Below, piece after piece: positions 1-10,971 of a stretch of 64,000 nt of DNA (its first letter is position 1; each line of letters opens with the position of its first letter). The position numbers and the translations under genes were made by a program. The notes under the pieces are model-generated. The model saw only the letters and a program-made list of their open reading frames with translations. It ran no database searches and was not told the origin of the DNA. The stretch is from Dactylonectria macrodidyma. Its lineage: Eukaryota; Ascomycota; Sordariomycetes; Hypocreales; Nectriaceae. The stretch is from the NCBI GenBank assembly GCA_020744425.1, contig JAGMUV010000032.1, forward strand, positions 372,001-436,000. Direction: 5' to 3'.

Positions 1-100
1 TCTCTGCTTCCTGTTCTCTGCTTCTTGTTCTCTGCTTCTTGTTCTCTGCTTCTTGTTCTCTGCTTCTTGTTCTCTGCTCCTTGTTCTTCTTCTGCTTCCT
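1..100. repeat. 14-bp tandem repeat (TTCTCTGCTTCTTG)n
   Basis: A pyrimidine-rich unit TTCTCTGCTTCTTG is repeated about six to seven times with small variations from the window edge to about base 100. The two overlapping open frames across it are low-complexity translations of the repeat and are not called as genes. The array may extend beyond the window. Confidence 0.8.
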
Positions 101-215
101 TTTACTTTGGGTGCGCGCGCACGAATGCATCGCGCCGAATTAGAAAGGCCCCCCAACAGAACCTTAGTACCGGGGAACTGTTATCACACACACCAAGTGG
201 GGACCGACAGGGGAG

Positions 216-533
216 ACAATGTTACGGAGGAAGAGCTCAAAAGTCCGTGCCGCGCTAAAATCAAGAAAAAGCAAAACGTCCCCAAAACTGGGCTAAATAC
301 AAGAAGTACTTCAATCCAATCTAGCACTGCTAAACGCTAGCAGGCTACAGCAGATTCTAGTGAGCGACTAACTAGCAAGCCTCGCCTACGCCCTCTGAAG
401 TTATAGGCGTGTTAGGCGAAGGGCCTTCTGGAGCAGATGGAGCGTGATGTATCCCAAGTAACTAACAGGGGTTGCCGGATGTGGCGTAATTAGCCCACGG
501 CAAGGACTTTTGAGCTCTTCCTCCGTACATTGC
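216..533. repeat. MITE-like inverted-repeat element
   Basis: Bases 216-246 and 504-533 are inverted copies of each other. The core GGAGGAAGAGCTCAAAAGTC is exact and one base differs near the outer end (GTTACGG versus GTACGG). The 318-bp interior has no open frame. The structure fits a miniature inverted-repeat element. It ends only 11 bp before the terminal repeat of piggyBac-1, so it could be an independent MITE or an older element used as an insertion site. No target duplication was found. Confidence 0.55.
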
Positions 534-544
534 CGGGATTGACC

Positions 545-2630
545 ATCCCTTTGCAACAGCTAAGGCATACTGGCCGTACCGACCCACTTTTTACCCCGCT
601 TTTAGCGCTCGCAGGAGGTGACATGCTCGTAACCTTCAGCATCATCAGAATCAACACCACCAAATTTACTATGTATGCGATTAATTTGATACTCAAATGG
701 CAGCGACACAACACAGCGTAGTAGCGAAGGCCTTTGACGAGGGGCTTTGCATCTGCCTAGACCAGTGCCGGCGTGAGCAGGCAGCTGATAGCACCTGCCG
801 GCCGGCTATGCCGCCAACATTACAACGCGGCTACAACTTCCGGCCTTTTCACATCCCTCAACGTAGCCCTGTCATTGCAACCCTTCCTTCTACGCCCTTG
901 TCCCTTTTCCAGCTTTTTGTACCTGAAATGCTAGTTGAGAAATGGGTCAGCTACTCGAATCCAGAAATTACATCGATTTCAGCGTCTGGACAAGCACCAA
1001 GACCTACGTCATCCGCTGAAGTATTCATCTGGCTTGCTATCGTCATTTACTTAGGTCTTCATACAGAAGTTGCTATTAAGGACCATTGGGTGACTGCAGC
1101 TGAAGACTCACAGCAGCCAAAGCATCCTATTGTCAAATACATGACCTTCGAGCGATTTCAACACCTCTATCGCTGCCTCCGACCGTACAACAAGGCCGTG
1201 CCTTTAGAAGCAGAAAACGGCATCGCGAAGAACTTTAAGAAGGTCAATGAGTGGCCTGAGTGCATACAGGAGGTGTTTACGAAGCTCTTTAAGCCAGGCA
1301 CACATCTCGCTGTAGATGAGTGCATCATCGGCTTCACAGGGAGGGCAAGAGAGACGGTCACCATTAAGACCAAGCCGACTCCAACAGGCTTCAAGGTTTG
1401 GGTTGTGGCACAACGAGGCTATTTCCTGCGTTGGATTTCGCATACGCCTTCTAACGCCTTCGGTCCTGTGAGCAAGCGACTGTCTCGGAGATCAGGGCCA
1501 GCCAAAGCAGCCCTCAACCCGACACAGAGCGTGGTTGTTGCCCTAGTTAACCTGCTGCCAGATGCCATATACCACGTCTTCCTCGACAACCTATTTTCCT
1601 CGCCTAAGCTCTTCCGGGTCCTCAGGCAGCGAGGCTACGGGGCTACAGGCACCTGCCGCACTAACTGTGGGCTGTATAAACCCCTAGTGGTGCTCAAGAC
1701 CCAGGATGAGCAAGGGAAGCTGCCTTGGCCCTGGAACCAGCTTGAGGCTATTCCCACGAAGGATAATCAGGTCTGCGATCCGTGAGACACATCTCTTAGT
1801 ATTTCCCTTACTAACTTGTCCTCTGTGGCCGCAGGTCAATCAAATCGCATGGAAAGATAACGCCCTAGTGCTACTATTGTCAACGGTATACACAGGGCAC
1901 GAGATCGAACAACGCATCCGCCGGCGGCCGACATCAACACAACCTCGCGCACGGCAAATGAAGCGCTTTTTTGGTGACAGCCCTGTGCTACAGGTTTGGC
2001 AGCCGTCTATCGCCATTGACTACAATGATCACATGGGCGCGGTCGATATTGGCGATCAACTTAAAGCAAGCTTGGGAATGGACCATCGTGTTTATAAGGG
2101 CGCTTGGCGGGCTCTCGCATGGTGCTTTCTCTTCGAGACTGCACTTGTGAACAGCTACCTTCTTCAGCTCCATGGGGACCCTAGTTGGCCGCGAATTGAG
2201 TCACAGACAGCGTGGAGGCAACGCATCTGTGATGACCTCATTCGCACTTACACAGCTACCGCAGCCTCGCGGCAGAGATATCGCTCTGGCGACACTTTTA
2301 CGCCTGTTGTACAGCATAAAAGAGTCTCTCGCGGGAAACGAAGCCGCTGCCTCGGCTGTAAGAGGGTGAGATTCAACGAGCCCCGGCAGGGTCGGGCGCC
2401 TCTGGGGTCGGCACAGCCAAGTCAGCTCAATCGAGGGCGGGCAAGGATGACCACTTCAGGCTGCCTTCAGTGTGAGGTTGCGATTTGTACCTGGCAGGCT
2501 TGTTGGGACTTCTATCATAACCAAATTTAGGCGCAAATCAAAGTACCCTTCATTTCGGGCCGTCTAGTGGTCAAAAATTTCCCAAAAGTGGGTCGGTACG
2601 GCCAGTATGCCTTAGCTGTTGCAAAGGGAT
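545..2630 (+). mobile_element. piggyBac-1: complete piggyBac-like DNA transposon
   Basis: A 2,086-bp element bounded by perfect 47-bp terminal inverted repeats (545-591 and 2,584-2,630, starting ATCCCTTTGCAACAGC). It encloses one spliced transposase gene. Canonical piggyBac elements duplicate TTAA on insertion. Here the flanks (GACC on the left, ACTC on the right) show no TTAA and no matching direct repeat, so either the family uses another target or a flank has changed. The 5-prime ATCCC matches the ends of the piggyBac-like elements in the inverted arms near 42.4 kb, which supports one superfamily. Confidence 0.85.
697..2530 (+). CDS. piggyBac-like transposase (DDE_Tnp_1_7 type), two exons
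   Basis: Cut-and-paste transposase acting in the nucleus on its own terminal repeats. Exons are 697-1,770 and 1,835-2,530; the 64-nt intron is phase 0, starts GTCTGC, has CTAAC at 1,811 and ends GCAG. The product is 589 aa, normal for piggyBac. Three acidic catalytic positions are visible: Asp in AVDECIIGF, Asp in YHVFLDNLF and Asp in MGAVDIGDQL. The C-terminus carries a cysteine-rich zinc-binding segment (RCLGCKRV, GCLQCEVAIC). The intron sits at the same codon (before VNQ) as in the 42-61 kb piggyBac gene, which confirms both gene models. No frameshift or stop is seen, so the gene is potentially active. The ATG at 697 is the first in frame, 152 bp inside the left end. Confidence 0.9.
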
Positions 2631-4161
2631 ACTCCTGTGTTTCGGTGGGGCTGCTGTTGGCCGGCAGCTGGGATCAAATGCCGTATCATGATCCCGTTTG
2701 AGACTCCACTGTGCCAACGGTCGAGGGTCTGTGGGTTCTTTTGTTTTTCCTCCATGCTAACGCATCCATGCATGCGATAAGGACGGCGTAGATACCCATA
2801 CGAGAAATCTTGCATCGGCATAAAATGTAATGAGTGATGGCCGATGCGCCAGGCGTCTCTTGGTGTTGACCCTAACACGTCACAATGTGCACGTATGCAC
2901 TCTTGTTATCTACGTAGCTTTCGCTTGGCACGGCTGCGTCTGGTTGCCCATGACGAGTGCACCTTTAGTGGCACCTTCCGATATGGTTGTGGCGCATCTG
3001 GACCTAGAACCCCTGTGCTTGTACTCTGTCGTCTTTACTTGGCCATGCCGTCTATTTTTAAGGCCAAAGATTACGGAGCTCAACCACACGTTGCTGGAGG
3101 CGCGGAGTATTGCTCCGTAAATGCCATGGCCAATTCTGTGTCTGTGCTTGATCTACCCGAGGACGCTAGGCCCTTGATGCCCTAGCTCCGGGAATGTGTG
3201 GCATGCAGTAGCTGGTGTAAGAGGGAGATTGGAAAGTATCGACGTTGCAATTGATATTGGAAGGTTCGCGGTAGATGCTGTTTCTGCCCAGAAGCTTCTG
3301 ATGTACACTCTTTCCCCTAGTGGCGACCATGTCAAACAATTGCAAGAAGCTGCTCCCAGCGTAAACTAACACGTGCGGTTCGCGTCCCTTTCCGTGGTCA
3401 GGCTGTCCAAGATCTTGTAAGCCTTGGCACGAGGAAAGAGTGCTCAACCTGGAACCGCCATGGCCCGTTTGGGCGATACTTGTGGTTCTGGTACCGCAGC
3501 GCCCTGGATGCACTCTCAGCTAAAAGCTGCGCGCTGACAGCCATGGGCTTGGGCGGTCAATCCTTCAAACCCCTGTCCTGTGCTGTGCGCCACCCGGCAT
3601 GGCGTTCAGGGGTTGAGCCAACGCTCACTGAGTTACTCCGTCATGCTTGGTCATTTCGTTATCTCAGAGAGCTGCATGGCAAGCTAGACTCTCTGCTGCC
3701 GTTCCCGACTCCTGGCTACCCTCCCAGGCCGGCAGGGTGCGCCGGGCTCTGACAACATGGCAGCACCGTGGAGATTGCAAGGCTTGCTCGAAATATGACT
3801 ATTGTTTTTGCAATTCCCCACGGGGCTGTTCAGCTTCACCCCCAGCTTGGCCGGGGCCCCCTCGGATGGCACGATGGCAACCATGGTTCAGCTTTAGTCC
3901 TTTCCTCGATCAGCTGAGTTGGTTTTCAGCGCTGAGTCGACCGGAACTATTGGAGAACGGCGGGCCGTGGTCCGGGGAAGGGGAAGCTGGGCGTCTGGGT
4001 GTCTGGGCGTCTGGGCGTAACTAAGAAATATAAGGTGCAGGTTTCGAACCACCAGGGTATCCCTCCTTTACTCCTTGTAGGAAATCACGCAAAGGTCTTT
4101 AGCCTCTCGCAGTACATTCGTTCCGGTCATTTGCCAACACTTCTTGGCGTTTGGTTTTCAG
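2631..4161. other. Intergenic region, no gene recognised
   Basis: Several open frames of 60-125 codons lie here on both strands, but none shows a family motif, consistent codon pattern or convincing splice structure. The region separates piggyBac-1 from the WSC oxidase gene and presumably includes its promoter. A weak TATA-like AAATATAAGG lies at about 4,025, some 135 bp before the start codon. Confidence 0.5.
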
Positions 4162-7100
4162 ATGGCCGTCACTCGCTGTGTTGCACTCGCTGCAGCGTTC
4201 CTTCACTTGACTTTGGCCAGTGTCATTCTCCGCAGGGACCTGACACCGCCGACGACTCCCCAGGATGGCTGGAGCTACATCGGATGCTTCGTTGATAGCA
4301 CTGCCCAGCGCGCCCTCAACGGTGCTGTCCACTATGACACGGCCAGCTTGACAGGGGAGACGTGTGTCGCCTTCTGCAACGGTGCCAGCTTCTCCTACGC
4401 CGGTATGGAGTACACGGCCGAGTGCTGTAAGTGACGTCCCACCAAGCCCAACGCTTATGAGCCCAATAGCTGACTATCACGCCTTGCAGGGTGTGGTAAC
4501 ACGGCGCCCACCACCGAGGTGGACGACTCGGACTGCAGCATGCCTTGTTCTGGCGATGCCGATCAGCCCTGTGGTGCTGGAAACAGGTTGACTGTCTTTG
4601 AGGGCCCCGCTACTACTGGCCCCGGGGCGCCTCCCACTATTCCGGGATGGTCCTATCTCGGCTGTGTCGAGTAAGTGATGCTCCTACCAACCGCCGCGGG
4701 ATCTGTCATATTCGGACACGAACTAATCTGTGATGCAGGGAGGGATCTACTGGCCGCGTTCTGGCCACCCAGGTCTGGCTGTCCGGAGGTGCCAGTTCCA
4801 TGACCAACGAGCTCTGTGTCGCCGCCTGTGAGGCTGATGGCTTCAGCCTCGCCGGCACCGAGTACTCCGGAGAGTGCTTCTGCGGCAACGAGTATGCCAA
4901 CGGCGGTGGCGACCTTGCCGCCGGCTGTACCATGGCGTGCCATGGCGACGGGTCTCAGTTCTGCGGTGGCTCCAACCGCCTCAGTGCCTGGACTCTTGGT
5001 GATGCACCCGTGTCCTCGGACAGTTCCTCTTCAGTGGCATCCACGACCACGGCCATCCCGAGCTCCGTGGCTTCGTCCTTGACCACAGTCGTCTCAAGCT
5101 CTGTGACTTCATCCTCTCCAGATGAGACGTCCACTTCTAGTGCCGTGTCCTCAACCTCGTCGGATCTGCCCAACGTCTCCGGCCTGCCTGACGGCTGGGA
5201 GTACAAGGGCTGCTACATTGACCCTTCTGGACGTGCCATGGACGGCGCTCCGGGAAGCCCCTCTTCAAGCAACACTCCCGAGAAGTGCATTGCCACATGC
5301 ATTTCCAATGGTTTCACTATCGCCGGCATGGAGTACTCGGAGGAGTGCTACTGCGGCAACTCGTTGAACAACGGCGCCTCCAAGACGGACGAGGCGGACT
5401 GCAACATGGCCTGCTCTGGTGACGACACCCAGATGTGCGGTGCCGGCAACCGCCTATCCCTCTACTCCAAGGGCGACTTCACCATCTGGCCAGTGCCCGT
5501 GGTCAAGGAGACCAACCTGCCCGGCTCATGGGAATACAAGGGTTGCGTCTTCGACAACGGCAACCCCTACATCCTCGAGTGGCTCTGGGAGGACGCCGTC
5601 AACCACGCCAGCAGCGATATGACGATTGACCTCTGTCTCAAGCGCTGCCAGAAGTTTGGTTACTCCGCTGGCGGTGTCGAGTACGGCCGCCAGTGCGTCT
5701 GCGGCGATCTTGGCGCCGTCGAGTCCCGGGATGATGTCTTCAAGGCGGACTCTTTCTGCAGCATGCCTTGCCCTGGCGACCGCAACTACACGTGCGGTGC
5801 CGGCAACCACATCAACTACTACGAATGGACTGGCGATTCACTCAACACGTTCCACTACGCGTCTGGTTATGCCGCGGGTGAGTACGACTTTTTCTCGACG
5901 TCGCCCATCGTGCCCCTGATCTCCTCTGTTGGCATCAACAACAAGGTCGTCTTTGTTGAGAAGCACGGGACGTCTTTGGATAACACCGAGGGCTCGTTCG
6001 AGTTTGACTACTCGACCAACACGTACCGTGAGCTCGCCCTCAAGACGGACGTTTTCTGCGCGGCCTCTTTCACTCTGCCCGACAAGGCCGGCCGCATGAT
6101 CAACATTGGCGGCTGGTCGGCCGAGTCTGTTTACGGCATCCGTTTCTTCACTCCCGACTCGCCGCAGGGTGTGGACAACGGCACCAACAACTGGGAAGAG
6201 GACTACACGATATTGCGCCTCTTCGATCCCCGCTGGTATCCCACGGCCATTATCCTGAGCAACGGCTCGTTGCTCGCCATGGGTGGCGAGTCTGGCTCTG
6301 ACGCGCCCATCGTGCCGACGTGCGAGGTTCTGCCTCATCCCGACGGCGTCACCGAGTCCACGTATCTCGACTACCTCGCCCGCGCCGACGAGATCAACCG
6401 CCGCAACTCGTACCCCTTCTTGGCCATCCTGCCTAACGGTGACGTATTCTTTGCCCAGTTCAACGAGTCGCGTATCATCTCCCAGACCGACTTCCAGTCC
6501 ATCCGGAAGTTGCCTGACATGCCCGGCGCCGTCGACAATCCCCTGACTGGCCGCAACTACCCGTTGCAAGGCACCATGATGATTATGCCCCAGAAGGCCC
6601 CCTACACCGACCCTCTGACCGTTCTGGTATGCGGTGGCACTACCGCTGAGCCCGGCAACGAGGCTCTTGACAACTGCGTCATCATGGAACCCGAAGTCCC
6701 AGGCGCCGAATGGACCATTGAGAGAATGGTAAGACAAGCTTCCCCCGGTGCTTAGAACCACCTTCTCCCCTGCACATGCTAACGTTCAAGCAGCCCTCGA
6801 AGCGCGTCATGCCCACAATGGTGGCTCTTCCTGACGGCCGCTACCTCATGATCAACGGTGCCAAGGTTGGCCGTGGTGGCTTCGGTCTGGCTGACGACTC
6901 CAACTTCAACGCCGTCATGTATGACCCTGAGCAGCCCCTCGGCCACCGCATGACGGTCCTGGCCAACACCACCATTGCCCGCATGTACCACTCCGAGGGC
7001 GTTCTCCTCAGCGACGGCAAGGTGCTCATCTCGGGCTCTGACCCACAGGACCAGGGCAAGCACCCCCAGGAGTACCGCCTCGAGTACTTCTGGCCCGACT

Positions 7101-7480
7101 ACCTGCTGTCGGGTGCCACGCAGCCCGAATTTTCAGTCACTGACCGCGACTGGGAATACGGCGGCACCTACAGCTTCAGGCTCGACTCGACACTGGCCGA
7201 GAGCGCTTCCAACATGCGTGTCTCCCTCATGGCCTCTATTGGCTCCACCCACGGCGTCACCATGGGCCAGCGCACCCTGTTCCCCGACTTCTCTTGCGCT
7301 GGCAATACCTGCACCGTCATGGCGCCACCGAATTCCTTCGTAAGCCCCCCCTCGTGGTACCAGATGTTCGTCCTCGACGGTCCCACGCCCTCGCACGCCA
7401 TCTGGGTCCGCATTGGTGGCGACCCGGCTTCGCTGGGCAACTGGCCTCAGTTGCCGGGCTTCACTACTCCTGGTGTATAG
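4162..7480 (+). CDS. Secreted copper radical oxidase (glyoxal oxidase-like) with four N-terminal WSC domains
   Basis: Extracellular or wall-associated oxidase of the galactose/glyoxal oxidase family, which oxidises aldehydes or alcohols and releases hydrogen peroxide. Exons 4,162-4,426, 4,490-4,670, 4,739-6,728 and 6,794-7,480; introns of 63, 68 and 65 nt; total 1,040 aa in frame. The ATG at 4,162 opens a signal peptide ([20 protein letters not shown]). Four WSC carbohydrate-binding domains follow at about residues 35-126, 141-233, 301-393 and 412-510, each with the ECxCGN/CGxxNR pattern. A Ser/Thr-rich linker lies between the second and third. The catalytic part (515-1,040) keeps the expected copper-radical residues: Cys589 (DVFCA) and Tyr649 (RWYPT) for the thioether cofactor, Tyr877-His878 (MYHS) and His965 (THGV). 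Role assignment beyond the family (lignocellulose or wall remodelling) is inference. Confidence 0.93.
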
Positions 7481-7951
7481 GGTCGTAAATGGAGAGAGTT
7501 GACGTATAATAGTTGGACAGTGAAGCACATCTTTTCCCCTGAGATTTTACAGTTGACCGGATAGCCGGTTCATATTGCGTTCTTATCTCAGACACCAGAC
7601 TCATTCGTAATATTCTATTTCTTTGTAATCTGCACCACTTATTGCATTTACTTGTGTTCGTGACTTTGAAAGGTTTCCATTTCGAATATGTTACGTGTCT
7701 ACTACTTGCCACAGCAGAATCCGTGTATCTCCTTGAGTGCGCGAAGGCGCATTGGATGTAGCCGCCCCACAAGAACGTCAATACATTGAGGGACCTTAAA
7801 AAGCCGCCACAGCTAATTTTCTATGTATCTAATTCAGCCACTTCTTACATCAGACATGGCACCCCAATTGAGCGTCAAAGGCCTTGAACAACGCCGCCGC
7901 CGCGGCCACAGCAGCAGCGGCAGGAGCAGCCAGGTCAACAAGGAAGCTAGA
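7481..7951. other. Downstream/intergenic sequence between the oxidase gene and hAT-A
   Basis: Contains the presumed 3-prime untranslated region of the oxidase gene. A short open frame starts at 7,857 with an Arg/Ser-rich run (EQRRRRGHSSSGRSS) and reads into the hAT-A end. It is too short and too low in complexity to call as a gene. Confidence 0.5.
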
Positions 7952-10900
7952 CATACATGGGCAACCTGTATAACATGTTAAGAAATCCCTTAACATGTTA
8001 AACAGAACAAGATAAGAAAAAATACAGATTACAGGATAACAGGATAAGATAACAGGATAACAGGATAAGGAACACGATAGTGGGCCAATGAGGCGATGAT
8101 ATCAAACAATTAATTTAACGACTCTATTCTATATCAATCAATATCCTCCCTGTCTTCTAAATCGTCATCTGAATCAGTAAGATCATCTTTTAATGCGGAA
8201 AACATCATCGGTAACCCAAATCCACCGCGGGATGTAGGTATGATATGACCTTCGCGCAACCAACTGCCTATACACTCTACCCTCTCAATGTTTGCACATT
8301 TAATCCGCAGCCTATCCCATGAGCATGTCCTACGCGCCCCAGAGAAGGCTCTCTCTGGCTTGGACGACTCTGGTGAGAAGGAGAGTATCGCGATGTCCAT
8401 GCGGCTAAGTCGTGGATATCTTCTCCGCTGCTCAGATGCGCACCACCATTGAAGCGGCGTAGAATCGATCTCTATCGGCTGAGCGGTAATAAAGGTCATG
8501 AAATCATCCTCAGAACGCAACACGGCGGTCTTTACCTTCATATTCCTCGCCAACTGAGCTAGTTTATTACTCTCGTTTTCCACAAAGTCCGCGACAGCGC
8601 TCGAGGCGGCCGGAGGCTTAGTAGGGAGCTCAATATTGTATTCTTCCTCCCAAATCACTTGTGCTCCGCCAATTGCGTTGTCGTGCCACTCATCCGGCCA
8701 GTTCTGCTTAATGTAGGCGTCTCGCATCGAAAGGTCGAGAAGGAGAGCGGCGGAATAAACGGGAACGTCCTCGGTCATGGTGTAATATTTATTCATAATG
8801 AACCAGCCCATATCGATGGCATGTAGCATGCGTTCATCGCGTGTCTCGGGTGCGCTGTAGTGCCGCTATACTCGTATTAGCATCTATCTTAGCTGTTGAG
8901 ACCAGCGATGAGATGTCATCGCTACCTATCTCGCAATGAAATGGCTCACCTTCTCGTTTTCATAATGAGAAAGAAGGCAGTCCATTAGAAATAATGACTG
9001 TGAAAGAGACGCTTCATTGCCCTCAGCGCACAATGTGGCTCCATCAAAGGGTTGGAGAAATAGGTACGCTTTCTGAAGCAAATCCCAATCAGCCGCTGTC
9101 AATCGATTGTCTCCGAGGATCCGCTCGTGTTCATGCATGAATTGAACGATATGCGCCTTCTTTTTGAAAAGCTTATCGAGGACATGATACCATGAAGACC
9201 ACCGCGTCTCATTATCGATCCCTAGTCGCAACCCGACTTCATCGTCCCACAGCTGGCTAGTAAGCGATGAGCAGCGTGTCCAAACAGCCAGACCGTGCAG
9301 TTTACGCAGCGCAGGTATGCCCTCAATGCCTAGATAGTCCTCATCAACGTCCGATCTCGAGAGACGTCTACGTCCTCTACGTCTTCTGGTGGTGAGGGCC
9401 CGAGAGAAGCGAATTAATAGGTCTTCACTAGTGCCTTCGGATGCGGCTTCAAGTGCGGCAATGAGGGCTTCATTCGATGACCCGAGAAGAAAGGCTTGAA
9501 GGGAGAGATTGATGATGTGGCCGATGCAGCGGATGCGGCGTTTTTTGGGGTCATAGTCGATCTACCGCTCATCATTAGATTAGTCAATCGAAAGCGGCCG
9601 CCAACTTACATTAAGATTCTCTTTCAATCGACGTGCTATTGACTCCAGACATGTGTCGTTTGAGGTAGCGTTATCTCCGGTGTGATAGCCGAGTTTTGAC
9701 ATGATTCCGAAGGTCTCGAGAATACTCATAATGAGATCAGCTTGCCGCTCTCCAGAGTGGTTGTCGCGACATTCCGGTAGTCCTAGAAGTGCCTTCTGCA
9801 GCTGATAATCCTGATCAACCCATTGAGCACAAACAGCCAGTAGAGCATGGCGATGTGGCGATGTCCAGAGATCGGTGGAGATATGAATAGGCGAAGACGC
9901 GATTGCTAGTTTGCCTTTGATCTGATCTCTATAGAATACGTGATTTTCCGCAATGTGACGCATGGCCTGACGTCTGGAGGTGATTAATTGATCACCAATG
10001 GTCGGATTACATGCCAAAGCGAGATCCTTCAACTCGTTCCATTCAACAGCTGAAAAAGGAGCTCTCCGCCGTGTGAGCAGTCCTAATACAGCTTCATTAT
10101 ATGCCTGCCGATTGAAAGCCTGCCGAAGACTATCAGGTGTAGGGATAGATGCAAACATGGCGGTTAATGAGCGTTGATTCGATGATATCGACGAAGGCGG
10201 CGGCGGCGGTCGAAGCTGTGCAGCATGGTGGTTTCTGGTATGCTGTACAGCTGTTGCTCGACGCCCATGACTCCATTTAGGGCATAATCGGCACACATAA
10301 AGTACAGTGCCTTTGGTCTTTCGTTTGCGGCCGGCGGTAAGCGGTTTATTCTTATCTGGATACTGCCGATCCATAATAGAAAAGAAGTTTGAAGGCAATT
10401 GATCAGATGTTTGAGAGTTAGAGTCGCCGATCGAAGATAAAATATCGCTTTCTGAAGCCATAATGATGGGTATGAGATGAAAACTACCTTAATACGAAAA
10501 TTTTCCGGTATTTGTGATGTCTGAGGCGATAAAAAGCTGTCACATTCAGCGATGAATTGATTGTCATAGAAGCTGTTGGTTCTCTATCTAATGAGTGGAA
10601 AATAGGTCGGTTTCTTATACTTAGGGTGAAGGGCCTCCGGGGCCGTTGTGTTGAAGAACTTGCTTTTTGGGAAAGATAAGTGACACCAACTTCTGACCGG
10701 AAGTTCGGACTTCCGACCTGCCAGTGAACAGCCTTTCTGAGCAGCTGAGGAACCTTCCTTCCGGTTTGATCAAATGTATGACCTTTTGGCCCGTTGGATG
10801 TGACAAAAGCAATGAAAAAAAGCTTATTTCACTTATCCTGTTTATTCTGTTATTCCGTTATAACAGATTAGTGTGAGAGCCATAACATGATAACAGAATA

Positions 10901-10971
10901 ACAGAATAATAAAAAATTAACACGTTATACAGAACAAGCAACAGAATAACAGAACAAGTTGCCCATGTATG
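7952..10971 (-). mobile_element. hAT-A: apparently complete hAT transposon
   Basis: A 3.0-kb element with 14-bp terminal inverted repeats CATACATGGGCAAC at 7,952-7,965 and its complement at 10,958-10,971. Subterminal regions are rich in AACAG/ATAACAGAAT repeats on both sides. It encloses one intact spliced transposase gene on the minus strand. The expected 8-bp target duplication is not seen (AAGCTAGA on the left, CCTATCGG on the right). Pogo-1 coding similarity starts at the first base outside the right end, so one flank has been lost or rearranged. Confidence 0.8.
8134..10461 (-). CDS. hAT transposase, three exons, intact
   Basis: Nuclear cut-and-paste transposase of the hAT superfamily. 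Exons on the minus strand are 10,461-9,610, 9,561-8,950 and 8,865-8,134; introns of 48 and 84 nt, all phase 0; 731 aa. An N-terminal BED-type zinc finger is suggested by CRLCPKW...HTRNHH. The RNase H-like core shows ISTDLWTSPHRHALLAV, then the second acidic site in GYHTGDNATSNDT, then IRCIGHIINLSLQAF. The C-terminal dimerisation domain reads YPRLSRMDIAILSFSPESSKPERAFSGAR. Exon 2 has no internal Met, so its upstream half is easy to miss: the frame is open from 9,561. No stop or frameshift was found, so this is a possible active copy. Confidence 0.88.

Noticed and set aside
216..533. Solo LTR starting TGTTACGG
   Set aside because: The two ends are long inverted repeats rather than TG...CA alone, and no 5-bp duplication is present.
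2612..4024. Several open frames of 60-125 codons upstream of the oxidase gene
   Set aside because: They overlap on both strands, none has a recognisable domain or splice-consistent extension, and lengths are those expected by chance at this GC content.
5838..6761. 307-codon open frame on the minus strand inside the oxidase gene
   Set aside because: It is the antisense shadow of a high-GC coding exon with conserved active-site residues on the plus strand; it has no recognisable motif.
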